A stretch of DNA of 64,000 nt from Bin87 sp965203855 (GTDB lineage: Bacteria; Chloroflexota; Dehalococcoidia; Lucifugimonadales; UBA3495): assembly GCA_965203855.1 (NCBI GenBank), contig CBDBDN010000005.1, positions 310,001 to 374,000 on the forward strand. The letters run 5' to 3'. The notes below the pieces were generated by a model that searched no databases, was not told where the DNA came from, and saw only the letters and a program-made list of their open reading frames with translations. The translations under genes and the position numbers were made by a program. Shown here one piece after another: positions 42,199 through 52,100 of this stretch; position 1 is the stretch's first letter; each line of letters opens with the position of its first letter.

Positions 42199-42648
42199 AT
42201 GACTGCCAAAAGCGCTGCGCTCCCGGCCCGTCTGCTGCGTTATCTGGGGAACATCGTCCGCCTGGCGATTCTGGTCGGCATTTATGCGCTGGTGCTGTTT
42301 TATTTGAATGCCACCGCCGCCGACCTGGATACCCCGCCCATCCCGACCAAAATCACCATCGCCCTTATCGCCCTCGGCATCACCGGCAGCATCTACCGCA
42401 TTCTGGCCCAAATCGCCGCCGAAGCCAAAGGAGCTATCATGGTAATCGCCGCTTTCCTCAACACCCATCTGCTGGAACCCCGCAAGCAACGCCTCCGCGC
42501 CGAAGGATTCAACGAAGGCCAAGCGCAAGGCCGCGCCGCAACCTTGGCCGAAGTCCGTTCACTTTTGCAGGAACAGGGCTTCAATCTGAACGAGATCGCG
42601 CTGCCCCATGCCGGCGATACCGAATCCGAAAACGCGGAACGCTGCTAA
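42199..42648 (+). CDS. Two-helix membrane protein with short coiled coil
   Basis: 150 residues. NIVRLAILVGIYALVLFYLN and ITIALIALGITGSIYRILA are membrane helices, then IMVIAAFLNTHLLEPRKQRL and a charged helix (GFNEGQAQGRAATLAEVRSL) ending in AGDTESENAERC. The F-x-N-x-x-L-(E/D)-P segment recurs as FINEKILDPFIE in the protein at 53503, so they are one family of small membrane-anchored coiled coils. It lies between E1 alpha and E1 beta. Function unknown. Confidence 0.6.
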   Translation: MTAKSAALPARLLRYLGNIVRLAILVGIYALVLFYLNATAADLDTPPIPTKITIALIALGITGSIYRILAQIAAEAKGAIMVIAAFLNTHLLEPRKQRLRAEGFNEGQAQGRAATLAEVRSLLQEQGFNLNEIALPHAGDTESENAERC

Positions 42649-42743
42649 ACCAACCTCAACCCGGCCCGACGCACCCGCAGTTCCCGAATGCAACGCCAAT
42701 GGACGAAAACATTAGGGCAAAAATGACGATGTAAAAGGACATC

Positions 42744-42977
42744 ATGGTAATCGCCGATTTCCTCAATACCCATCTGCTGGAACCCCGCAAGCAGCGCCTC
42801 CGCGCCGAAGGATTTAGCGAAGGCTACGCGCTGGGCTATTCCGAAGGATTCAGCGAAGGCCGCGCTGCAACGCTGCCCGAAGCTCGTTCACTTTTGCAGG
42901 AACAGGGCTTCAATCTGGACGAAATAGCCCTGCCCCACGCCGGCGATACCGAATCCGAAAACGCGGAACGCTGCTAA
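42744..42977 (+). CDS. N-terminally truncated copy of the 42199 protein
   Basis: 77 residues, beginning MVIADFLNTHLLEPRKQRLR, which corresponds to residue 81 onward of the neighbour; the membrane helices are missing. It has an extra GYALGYSEGFSEG stretch and the same end AGDTESENAERC. The downstream 70 bases are also duplicated and include the 5' end of the E1 beta gene. AAAAGGA ahead of the ATG was an internal sequence of the parent. It may be expressed as a soluble fragment or be a relic. Confidence 0.5.
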   Translation: MVIADFLNTHLLEPRKQRLRAEGFSEGYALGYSEGFSEGRAATLPEARSLLQEQGFNLDEIALPHAGDTESENAERC

Positions 42978-43042
42978 ACCAACCTCAACCCGGCCCGACG
43001 CATCCGCCATTGCCGAATGCAACGCCAACGGACGAAAACATT

Positions 43043-44026
43043 ATGCCTGAAATGACGGTTATCGAAGCAGTCCGCTCCGCACTCCACGAGGAAATGGCCC
43101 GCGACGACCGCGTTTTCGTGATGGGCGAGGACGTCGGACAGCGCGGCGGCGTATTCCTCGCTACCCAAGGCTTCATCGAGGATTTCGGCCCCCAGCGCGT
43201 GTTGGATACCCCCCTGGCCGAAGCCTCTATCATGGGCATTGCCCTCGGCGCCGCTTTCCGCGGGATGCGCCCCGTCCCCGAAGTCCAGTTCTCCGATTTC
43301 GTCTGGCCCAGCGTCAACCAGCTTATCGGCGAAGCCGCCCGCGTCCATTACGGCACCAACGGCGCGCTCAAAGTCCCCATGACCGTCCGCATTCCCTACG
43401 GCGGCGGCATCCGCGGCGGCTTGTATCATTCGCAGAATGTCGAAGCCCTGTTCTTTCACACCCCCGGCCTGCTGGTCGTAACCCCCGCTACGCCTTACGA
43501 AGCCAAAGGCCTGCTCAAGTCGGCCATCCGCGACGACAACCCCGTCATCTTTCTGGAACACAAAAAAACCTATCGGCTGGTGCGCGGCGAAGTCCCGGAT
43601 GACGACTACACCATCCCCATCGGCCCGGCCGACATCAAGCGCGCCGGCAGCGATGTAACCGTAGTATCCTACGGGCTGGCGATGCATTACTGCCTCGCCG
43701 CCGCCAACACGGTAGCCGCCGAGGGCGTCAGCGCCGAAGTCGTTGACCTCCGCACTCTCAAGCCGCTGGATACCGATACCATCCTGCAATCCGTCCGCAA
43801 GACCGGCCGGCTGCTGGTGGTGCATGAGGACAACATCAGCGGCGGCATCGGCGCCGAAATCGCCGCCCGCGCCGCCAATGACGCTTTTGAGTACCTGGAC
43901 GCCCCCGTCGCCCGACTCTGCGGCCCCGATGTTCCGACCATGCCATTCGCCCAGTCCCTGGAGGACGCCTATATGCCCAGCCCGGATACCATCGCCGCCG
44001 CACTCCGCCGCCTCGCCGCCTACTAA
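43043..44026 (+). CDS. 2-oxoacid dehydrogenase E1 beta subunit
   Basis: 327 residues. MTVIEAVRSALHEEMARDDR, VFVMGEDVGQRGGVF, LDTPLAEASIMGIALGAAF and GMRPVPEVQFSDFVWP are the Pyr-type E1 beta blocks, and VVHEDNISGGIGAEIAAR is the C-terminal transketolase-like domain. The frame opens at a TTG at 43010, but the ATG at 43043 begins the family sequence. It pairs with the E1 alpha gene at 41066; E2 follows about 200 bases later. Confidence 0.9.
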   Translation: MPEMTVIEAVRSALHEEMARDDRVFVMGEDVGQRGGVFLATQGFIEDFGPQRVLDTPLAEASIMGIALGAAFRGMRPVPEVQFSDFVWPSVNQLIGEAARVHYGTNGALKVPMTVRIPYGGGIRGGLYHSQNVEALFFHTPGLLVVTPATPYEAKGLLKSAIRDDNPVIFLEHKKTYRLVRGEVPDDDYTIPIGPADIKRAGSDVTVVSYGLAMHYCLAAANTVAAEGVSAEVVDLRTLKPLDTDTILQSVRKTGRLLVVHEDNISGGIGAEIAARAANDAFEYLDAPVARLCGPDVPTMPFAQSLEDAYMPSPDTIAAALRRLAAY

Positions 44027-44104
44027 CCCTGCGTCGCCCAACCAGATCGCAAACCCGTCCCGGCAGCCGGACAGCCAATAGCGCATTCCCAGTCATTAGC
44101 CGTC

Positions 44105-44124
44105 ATTCCGGCTTGCGCCGGAAT
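44105..44124. repeat. Dispersed palindrome copy
   Basis: ATTCCGGC-TTGC-GCCGGAAT, identical to the palindromes of the 84-bp array, in the gap between E1 beta and E2. No other feature is seen in that gap. Confidence 0.7.
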
Positions 44125-44235
44125 CTACGCACGCCGGTGGACTACGGCTTTCGCCGGGGATAAGGATCCATGCCCGAAAAGAAACGTTGCCATCCCAGTA
44201 TTGGCTAACTAGATTGACCCAATGAGGATTAACCA

Positions 44236-45705
44236 GTGGCGCAATTTATTGAACTGCCTCACGTCGGTGAAAGCGTCGTCGAAGGCACCATCGGCAAGTG
44301 GCTCAAGCAGCCCGGCGAGCGCGTAGAACGCTACGACCCGCTGGTGGAAGTCGTTACCGACAAAGTAACGATGGAAGTCCCCTCTCCCGTCGCCGGAGAG
44401 CTGCTCCGCATCATCGCCCAGGAGGGCGAAACCGTGCCGATGGGCGCCCCCATCGCCGAGGTTGACACCGGAGACGCAGCCCCCGCGCCAGCCCGGCCTG
44501 CGCCCGCATCCGTGGCATCCGCAGCATCAGCGCCGCCCGCCCCGCCGTCGCCGCCCGCCGCCCCGGTTCCCGTCGCCTACCTGCTGGACGCGCAGCCCGT
44601 CGGACCTACCGGCGGCTCCGCCGTCGCAGCCCGCGCCGCTGAACAGAATGACCCGGCGCCGGCCCCAGCCACCGTTGCATCGCCCGCCCCGGCCTCGGCG
44701 TCCATCCCTCCCAACCGGCCAACCCCGCCGGCAGCAGATATTCCGCCGGCAGCCGACGCCACAGCGCCGCCCAACCGCCTCTCCCCGGCGGTACGCCGGC
44801 TGGCGCGTGAACACAATATAGATGTGAGCCGCATCGCCGGCTCCGGCATGGGCGGGCGCGTTACCCGCAACGACGTCCTGCGCTACCTGGAAACCGCCGC
44901 CGTCGCTGATGCCCCTGCCCCTGCCGCGGCCGCCGCCATTGCCGACGCCGTCGCTCCGATGCCGTCCGCCCCGGTTGCGCCAATGCCGCCCATTGCCGCT
45001 GCTGCTGCCGACGATGAACGCATCCCCCTAACCCCCGTGCGCCGTATGATTGCCGATGCAATGGTGCGCTCGGTCACGCAAATCCCCCACGCTTGGAGTA
45101 TGGTTGAGGCGGACATTACCAATCTGGTAAGCCTCCGCAGTCGGGAACGCGACGCTTTCCGCCGCCGCGAGGGCGTCAGCCTCACCTATCTGCCCTTTGC
45201 CCTCAAAGCGGTAGCCGCCGCCCTGAAAGACAACCCCACGCTGAACGCATCCTGGGCCGATGACGCCATCATCCTGAAACGCCGCATCAATCTGGGCATC
45301 GCCGTTGCCGCCCCCGGCGGCCTGGTAGTGCCGGTTATCCACGACGCCGACCGTTTGAGCATCGCCGGCCTGTCCCACGCCGTCGCCGATTTGTCCGACC
45401 GCGCCCGCGCCGGCACCCTCCGCCTGGACGATGTGCAAGGCGGCACTTTTACCGTCAACAACACCGGCGCCCTCGGCAGCATCCTCGGCGGCCCAATCAT
45501 CAACTATCCGCAAGCCGCCATCCTCACTACCGAAGCCGCCCAGCAACGCCCCATCGTTATCAACGACGCCATCGCCATCCGCTGGATGATGAACCTCTGC
45601 CTCTCCTTTGACCACCGCATCAACGACGGCGCCGAATCCGGCGCATTCCTGCAATCCGTCAAGCATCGCCTCGAGACGATGGATGACGCTACCCCCATTT
45701 ACTGA
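44236..45705 (+). CDS. Dihydrolipoamide acyltransferase (E2)
   Basis: 489 residues. A lipoyl domain carries the lipoylated Lys43 in EVVTDKVTMEVPSP. A long Ala/Pro linker follows. The E3/E1-binding domain is RLSPAVRRLAREHNIDVSRI (from ~181) and GSGMGGRVTRNDVLRYLE, then a second linker. The catalytic domain ends with LSFDHRINDGAESGAFLQSV (His and Asp about 460-464). One lipoyl domain is usual for BCDH and many PDH E2s. The start is GTG with GAGG about 8 bases upstream. No E3 gene is in the window. Confidence 0.92.
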   Translation: MAQFIELPHVGESVVEGTIGKWLKQPGERVERYDPLVEVVTDKVTMEVPSPVAGELLRIIAQEGETVPMGAPIAEVDTGDAAPAPARPAPASVASAASAPPAPPSPPAAPVPVAYLLDAQPVGPTGGSAVAARAAEQNDPAPAPATVASPAPASASIPPNRPTPPAADIPPAADATAPPNRLSPAVRRLAREHNIDVSRIAGSGMGGRVTRNDVLRYLETAAVADAPAPAAAAAIADAVAPMPSAPVAPMPPIAAAAADDERIPLTPVRRMIADAMVRSVTQIPHAWSMVEADITNLVSLRSRERDAFRRREGVSLTYLPFALKAVAAALKDNPTLNASWADDAIILKRRINLGIAVAAPGGLVVPVIHDADRLSIAGLSHAVADLSDRARAGTLRLDDVQGGTFTVNNTGALGSILGGPIINYPQAAILTTEAAQQRPIVINDAIAIRWMMNLCLSFDHRINDGAESGAFLQSVKHRLETMDDATPIY

Positions 45706-46405
45706 CGCTGCGTCCAACGCCAATGCCAACGCCGCCGGCGCTCCCGGCGTCTGCCGCATCATCCGCGCCGGCATCGTACCCTACCGCCAGGCGTGGGACT
45801 GGCAGCTTGAAATTGCCGACCAGGTGCGGAACGGCGCCGCCCCCGAAACCCTCCTGCTGCTGGAACACCCCCCCACTTACACCCGCGGCCGCCTGGCCCC
45901 CGACAGCCACCTCCTCCTGGACGCCGCCGCCCTGGCCGCGCGCGGCATCACTCTGGTAGAAACCGACCGCGGCGGCCTGATTACCTGGCACGGCCCCGGC
46001 CAGCTCGTAGCCTACCCCGTCATCCGGCTGCGCGGGCGCGGCGGTCCCCACTGGTATGTCCGCACTCTCGAGCAGGTAATCATCGCCGCCTTGTCCGATT
46101 TCGGAATGCCGGCGACTGCCGTTGCCGGATTGACCGGCGTCTGGACCGCCGACGGACGTCGCAAGATTGCCGCCATCGGCGTCAAAATCGCCGGCGGCAT
46201 CGCCTATCACGGCTTTGCCGTCAACATTGACCCCGACTTGACGATGTACGACGGCATCATCCCCTGCGGCATCCCCGACCGGGGCGTAACCGCCCTGGCC
46301 GCCGAACTGCCCACGCCGCCGCCCCCAGACGCCGTAGCCAACGCCCTGTCCCATCATTTCTGCGCCGCCATCGGCCTGAAGCCTTTGTACCCGGATTTTT
46401 TGTAA
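45683..46405 (+). CDS. lipB: Octanoyltransferase LipB
   Basis: 240 residues. GGLITWHGPGQLVAYPVIRL, KIAAIGVKIAGGIAYHGFAV (Lys168) and GIIPCGIPDRGVTAL (Cys195) give the LipB substrate loop and the Cys/Lys acyl-transfer pair. It moves octanoyl from ACP to lipoyl domains, here probably the adjacent E2. The ATG at 45683 overlaps the E2 end by 23 bases; an Ala/Asn-rich ~20-residue leader precedes the fold. lipA is not in the window. Confidence 0.9.
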   Translation: MTLPPFTDAASNANANAAGAPGVCRIIRAGIVPYRQAWDWQLEIADQVRNGAAPETLLLLEHPPTYTRGRLAPDSHLLLDAAALAARGITLVETDRGGLITWHGPGQLVAYPVIRLRGRGGPHWYVRTLEQVIIAALSDFGMPATAVAGLTGVWTADGRRKIAAIGVKIAGGIAYHGFAVNIDPDLTMYDGIIPCGIPDRGVTALAAELPTPPPPDAVANALSHHFCAAIGLKPLYPDFL

Positions 46406-46410
46406 TCATC

Positions 46411-46430
46411 ATCCCGGCGCAAGCCGGAAT
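46411..46430. repeat. Dispersed palindrome, one mismatch
   Basis: ATCCCGGC-GCAA-GCCGGAAT, near-identical in inverse to the others, between lipB and the SGNH gene on the opposite strand. It could also act as the terminator between the two convergent genes. Confidence 0.6.
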
Positions 46431-46464
46431 GACGATGAATATGTCCGCACGCCTTGATAGAGCG

Positions 46465-47745
46465 CTAGGGCGATGTCCCCATCTCGCAAACCTCCCGGTT
46501 GTGTTCCAGCCATTCCAGCAAGGCTTCCGCCGCCCACTGGTGGCCGGCGGGAGTCCAGTGAATATCGTTAGTCCAGACGGCTGCGGAGAGGTCTCCGCCC
46601 TGGCGGAGGATGTAATCGTGCAGGTTGATGACTGGAATGTTATGCGCGGCGGCAAGTCGGTTTAAGAGATTAAACCGGGGGTGCTGCCGACCGCCCATTG
46701 CGGTTTCGGAGAGGATAACCAGGGCGGCGCCGTCGCGTGCGGCGCGGGCCTGAAATTCGCCCAGCGCCAAGCCGGTAAGCGTAATGGCTTGCTGGTAGGC
46801 GGGGGCGGGATTGTCGGCGGCAATCTGATCATACAATGCCTGGTGGCCGGACAGCGCGGCGTCTGTTGGCTGCCAGCCGTCCAACAGGCCGGACGCATCA
46901 TAATGCTGGCGGTACAGTTCCAGGTACTGGCGGCGCTCCGGCACGATGTCCACTAGATACCTGCGATGCAGCTGTTTGAACTTGAGGTCCAGCCACCGCG
47001 CGAACCAGGATACCCGGCCAGCTTGGTGAAGTTCCCGGCTAATCAGCGGCGGCGGCGTTGCCGGCGGCACATAAGCCGGATTATCCGGGTCAGGATTATG
47101 CCATTGCAAAGTTCCGTCCGGGGCCAATTCCGCAGCCAGATACTCACCCTGCCCCGGCGGTTTCCGAGTATAGACCATGGTTAATAGAGGAGAATTGTCT
47201 TGCAGGTCGTTAGGGTAAAAGACCAAAACTACCAAATCGGGGTTCAGCCGGCGCGCAAACCGGTCGTAAAGCGGCAGCTGACCAAACTGGCCGCTGCCGT
47301 TAAGTCCGTATGCGGATACAGTAAGGGCGAGCTCCGGCAGTCTCTGCTCGGCCAACTGCGCCAGCTTTACCTGAATTTTGTCGGCAATGGGTACTTCTGT
47401 CGCTGCTACGAAAGAATCGCCGATGATGCTGATGTGGCAGCCCGCCGCCGCCCGCTCCGGGCTGACGGGTTCCCGATCCATAAAGCCCAGGCTGTTGGTG
47501 CGCTCGGTTACCCAGAAATCATCGTAGTTGGTCCAGCGCATTTCGGTGTCGGGCGCAAACAAACGGCCAATGCCGGGGACAAACACCGTCAGCAACTGCC
47601 GTTCCATAAAGGGCTTGGACAGTCGGAAATAGGCTTCTCCGGCAAGCCAAATCAAGGCCAAGCCCGCTAGAATGAGCAGCGCATTCCAGCTAATCAGCCT
47701 GGCAACCCGGTAGAGTCGGGGGGGGGGGATAGAATTTAGTCGCAT
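46465..47745 (-). CDS. Membrane-anchored SGNH/GDSL-type protein (copy 1)
   Basis: 426 residues. One N-terminal membrane helix (LISWNALLILAGLALIWLA) is followed by an extracytoplasmic domain. IIGDSFVAAT holds the nucleophile Ser111, GLNGSGQFGQLPLYDR and LVFYPNDLQDN the Gly and Asn of the oxyanion hole, and DIHWTPAGHQWAAE the Asp-x-x-His pair. This is the SGNH set used by esterases and by polysaccharide O-acetyltransferases. A C11 run falls near codons 6-10. The gene lies among GT-C proteins, which favours action on surface glycans, by inference. Confidence 0.75.
   Translation of the reverse strand: MRLNSIPPPRLYRVARLISWNALLILAGLALIWLAGEAYFRLSKPFMERQLLTVFVPGIGRLFAPDTEMRWTNYDDFWVTERTNSLGFMDREPVSPERAAAGCHISIIGDSFVAATEVPIADKIQVKLAQLAEQRLPELALTVSAYGLNGSGQFGQLPLYDRFARRLNPDLVVLVFYPNDLQDNSPLLTMVYTRKPPGQGEYLAAELAPDGTLQWHNPDPDNPAYVPPATPPPLISRELHQAGRVSWFARWLDLKFKQLHRRYLVDIVPERRQYLELYRQHYDASGLLDGWQPTDAALSGHQALYDQIAADNPAPAYQQAITLTGLALGEFQARAARDGAALVILSETAMGGRQHPRFNLLNRLAAAHNIPVINLHDYILRQGGDLSAAVWTNDIHWTPAGHQWAAEALLEWLEHNREVCEMGTSP
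47718..47728 (-). repeat. C11 tract in 5' end of SGNH copy 1
   Basis: Eleven G on the plus strand, C11 in coding sense, encoding SIPPPR near codon 5-10. The present length keeps the frame; a one-base change would end translation within the signal region. Copy 2 has no such tract at this place. Confidence 0.75.
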
Positions 47746-47832
47746 AGGTTGGAGCCGTAACGATAGCGGATGCGCTGGGGTTCAGCAGGATGAAATCGGC
47801 AACTGGCCAGCATCAACTAACTCTCGCATCAG

Positions 47833-49101
47833 TTAGCCATTCCGCTGGCAGACTTCCGGGTCTTGTTCCAGCCATTCCAGCAGGGCCTCCGCCGCCCACT
47901 GGTGGCCTTGGGGAGTCCAGTGGGAGTCGTGATTCCAGACGCCGGCGGCGAGGTCTCCGCCTTGGCGGCGAATGTAGTCGTGCTGGCTGATAACCGGAAT
48001 GCCACGTGCGGTGGCCAATCTACTTAATAGATTAAACTGGGCGTGGCCGCGGCCGCCCATTTGGATTTCGGAGAGTATCACCAGCGCGGCGCCGTCCCGT
48101 TCTGCGCGGGCCTGGAATTCGCCAAGGGCCAGGTCGGTAAGCGTAACGGCTTGCTGGTATGGGGGAGGAGGATTTGCGGCGGCAAGCTGGTCGCGCAGCG
48201 CCCGGAGTTTGGACAGCGCGGCAGTTTCGGGCTGCCAGCCGTCAAGCACGCCCGCATCATCATAGCGCTGGCGGTAGAGTTCCAGGCGCCGGCGCCGCTC
48301 CACTACAATATCCTGTAGGTACTCTTTGTGCCACAATCGGTACTTGGCGCCCAGCCACTGCGCGAACCAGGATACCCGGCCGGCTCGGTAAAGCGCCCGG
48401 GTAAGCAAGGGATTTGGCCTTGCCGGGCTTGCGTAAGCCAGAAAATCCGGATCAGGCAAATGCCATTGCAAGGTTCCGTCTGGGCCCAGCGCCGCGGCTA
48501 GATACTGGTGCCGGCCCGGTACTATCCCATTATAGACCAGGTCCAGTAAAGGGGAATTATTTTCCAGGTCGTTAACGACAAATACCAGAATTACCAACTC
48601 GGGGTTCAGCCGGCGCGCATAGCGGTCGTAAAGTGGCAGCTGTCCGAACTGGCCGCTGCCGTCGAGGCCATAGGCTGATGCGGTAATGTCCAGTTCCGGC
48701 AGCCGCTGCGCCGCCAGCTGCGTCATCCGGGTCTGAAACTTGTCGGCAACAGGCACTTGCCGGGCGCCTACGAAAGAATCGCCGATGATGCTGATATGGC
48801 AGCTTGACGCCGCCCGCTCTGCGCTGACGGGTTCCCGGTCCAGAAAACCTAGGCTGTTGGTGCGCTCCGTTACCCAGAAATCCAGATAGTTGGTCCAGTT
48901 CACTGCTGTGTTGGGCGCGTACATATAGCCCACGCCGGGGACAAACACATTCGGATACGACCGTTCCATATGGGGCTTGGTCAGGCGGAGCCAGCCTTCG
49001 CCGGCAATTCCAATCAGCGCCAAGCCGACGACAATCAGCAGCGCATTCCAGCCAATCAGTTTGGCGACCCGATAAAGTCGGGGCGGTAAAATCAGGCGCA
49101 T
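47833..49101 (-). CDS. Membrane-anchored SGNH/GDSL-type protein (copy 2)
   Basis: 422 residues, aligned end to end with copy 1. The helix is LIGWNALLIVVGLALIGIAG; IIGDSFVGARQVPVADKFQT has Ser109, VFVVNDLENNSPLLDLVYN the Asn, and DSHWTPQGHQWAAEALLEWL the Asp/His. The conserved block WVTERTNSLGF(L/M)DREPVS may be family-specific. The ATG at 49101 matches the start of copy 1, and the bases before both starts are also alike (GGCTCCAA(C/T)CT), consistent with tandem duplication. No strong ribosome site is seen. Confidence 0.75.
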   Translation of the reverse strand: MRLILPPRLYRVAKLIGWNALLIVVGLALIGIAGEGWLRLTKPHMERSYPNVFVPGVGYMYAPNTAVNWTNYLDFWVTERTNSLGFLDREPVSAERAASSCHISIIGDSFVGARQVPVADKFQTRMTQLAAQRLPELDITASAYGLDGSGQFGQLPLYDRYARRLNPELVILVFVVNDLENNSPLLDLVYNGIVPGRHQYLAAALGPDGTLQWHLPDPDFLAYASPARPNPLLTRALYRAGRVSWFAQWLGAKYRLWHKEYLQDIVVERRRRLELYRQRYDDAGVLDGWQPETAALSKLRALRDQLAAANPPPPYQQAVTLTDLALGEFQARAERDGAALVILSEIQMGGRGHAQFNLLSRLATARGIPVISQHDYIRRQGGDLAAGVWNHDSHWTPQGHQWAAEALLEWLEQDPEVCQRNG

Positions 49102-49183
49102 AGATTGGAGCCACAACGATAGCGGATGTGTTGGCGTTCAGCAGATGAAATCAGCGGGACAGGGCCTGCGATGTTGAGGTCCG

Positions 49184-52100
49184 CTACTGTACCATAAACT
49201 CCTTTTCCCACAGCCTATACTGCCCGGTGGCGATTTTATGGATGGGATAATCCGGCAGCAGCGCCGTGGCAATGCACTGCCGGCCCAGCCGCGTCCCGTT
49301 GTCCTCAAACGCAAAATCCCGGTTTTCAAATTCAACGCCGTTCTCACGGGCCTGTCGCGGCAAGTCGTCCCCGTCCACCGGATACACGTGCAACAAGAAC
49401 CCCGCCTCGGTTGCGGACGCCGCGCACAAGATCTCAATGTAATACACCCGGCCCGCCTTGTGGTACACATCAAAATCGCCCCGCGCCGCCGGCTGCTCCA
49501 TTGCCAAATACTCCAGCATTGCCGCGCCTAGCCATCCTTCCGACTCCCACAGCCGCGTCCGGCCATCCGAATCCACCTGCCCCGTGCGGACGCCAATCAC
49601 CGTGTACCCCGGCAATGGCACGGCTGCCAGGCAGTTCCCGTCAAACTCCCCGCCGCCTTCCAGGTCAAACTCAAAGGCCAGGTTTTCATACCCGTGTGCG
49701 CGCCGCCCCTCGTCCAGGTCATTCACATCGGCCGGTATCAGATGCAGAAAGAATGTCGCCGCCGTATCCCCCGCCGCGCAACCCTCTCTGGCATAAATCA
49801 ATTCCCCGCCGACTTGATATAGGTCAAAAAAGTCCTCCGCTATGGGTTCCAACCCGGCCAGCGTAGCATACTTGTCGCGCAGCGCCGGCACATCGGCCGC
49901 CGACGCCGTTGACGCCGTAGCCGCCGGCTGTAGCAGCGTCGGCACATCCGGCGTCGCCGCCGTTCCAACGCCTTGCGCTGCGTCATCCCCCGGCAGCGTC
50001 GTCGCCGTCCAAAGCCGATCCTGGCCGGGGATATATTGCCCGGTGCGGATGCCCGCCAGCGGGTAGTCGGGCAAAGGCGCGCTGAACAGGCATTTCCCGT
50101 CAATTCGCACGCTGCCCGTCCGCTCAAACCCGAAATCCCGGTTCTCGTATCCATACTCTTGCCGGCCGGCCGGCAAGTCATTCACATCATCAGGAAACAG
50201 ATGCAGAAAGAAAGGCGCCGCCGTATCCGCATCAGCGCATTCCGCCCGCGCGTAAATCACCGCATTACCGCTGCGGTAAATGTCAAAAAAGCCTTCCGCT
50301 ATCGGTGCCCCCGCCGTCAGCGACGCATACCGGGCCCGCTGGGCGTCAAAATAAGCGTCGGTGTAAATCTCCCCTTCCCACAGCCGGTCGTCGCCAGTAA
50401 TGTATTGCCCGGTTCGTATCACCCCCACCGCATAATCGGGCAGCGGAACGGACGCCAGGCATTTGCCGTCAAACCGCCCGCCCGCTTGGCTGAACACAAA
50501 ATCCCGGTTCTGAAACCCCAATTCCCGCCGGCCGTCCGGCAAATCGGCGCTGTCCACCGGTATCAGATGCAGGAAAAAGGGCGCCGCAGTGTCGTCAATG
50601 GCGCAAGATTCCCGAATGTACACCACCGCATCATCCTGGACATACACCTCAAAATCAGTGCGGAGCGCCGGCGTCCCGGCAACTGCATAGTCATACTTGC
50701 TCCGGTACAGCGTCGCGTTCACTTGCCAATGCCTTAGCTCATCAGACTGCCCGGTGCTGATATTGCCGATACTGTAATCCGGCAGGGGCGCAAACGCCAG
50801 GCACTGCTCGCCAAAAATCGCCCCCCGTTCCTCAAATCGGAAATCCCGGAATTCCAGCCCATCAGCGCGTATCCCGGCCGGCAGCCGGCTCCGGTCGTTA
50901 GGCGTGATATGCAGGTAAAACGGCGTTGCCGTATCCTCCGCAGCGCACGATTCCCGCAGATAAGACACCGTCCGCGCGCCCACATAAACATCAAACGCCC
51001 CGTCTCTGCCGTCAATCTCGGCCCCGGTCGCCACATCGTGGGCCACATACCGGCGATAAAAGTCGGCGTTGCCAACGCCCGCCGCGTCAAACCCGAAACC
51101 CACGCCGTACCCCAGCAGCGCCGTCGGTTCCAGCCCCGGCGTCGTCAGCAGCCCGGCAGTCCCGTAATCTGTGCCGCCGCCATCCGTCGCTGCCGCGCAT
51201 CCCCGGTCGCCCCGGCCCGGCAGCCAGGCAATAGATACGGGGCCGGCGGCGCTTTCTACCGCCAGCGCCGCCCGCAATTCCGACAAATCGCAGGGCAGAC
51301 GGCGCAGCTCCCCCGGAGTTTCTTGCGGAGTTTCCTGCGGCCTGTTCTGATGAATATACGCCGCCGCCAGGTTGTTGGTGAACACGGCCCCGCCGTCCGC
51401 CGCCGCCCGCTCCAGGTAATCCGGCAACGGCGAATCGACCCACCCCGCCCCGGCGTATCCCAGCTCGGCATCGCTGCCCTGATTGGCCGCCGCTACCGCG
51501 CGCCCGTTGGACACCGCCAGCAATGCCAGCCAGATGCCCAGCGCCGCCGCCAGTACCGCCAGCGGCAGCGGCATCGCCCCATTGCCGGCCCGCCCCTGTT
51601 CCTGCCGCCGCGCCAGAAACAGATCGGCGGCCAGCAGCCCCAGGAACAGCAGCGGCAAATAGACCGGCGCCAGCTGCCGCGCCTGGAATCCGGCCCCGCC
51701 GGCATCGCCGAGCGCCAGCGTCGTCAATAGCGCAATGAAATACAACAGCGCAAACCCGCCGAATACATAGCCGGGACGCGGCCCTTCCGCATCGTAATAG
51801 CCGCCCTCCGACCGGCCGCCATAGTCATAAGCGATTGCGAACACGCACAGCAGGATTGCCGCCAGCAGCCCCAGCGCGCCCAGCGCAATCACTGCCGCGC
51901 CTAATCCCAGCTGCGCCAGGCTGATGCCCGGCAAGTCGGGAATAACCCAGCCGAACAGGGCCGCGGGTATGCCGGCCAGCGCATCGCGGAACGAACCGGA
52001 TGCGACCCCGCCGCTGGTGTCCGTTTCGCCGCCGGACAGCAGTCTCCATAGCAGCCACAGCACCAGCGGAACTACCCCAATCAGCGCATAAATGCCGATG

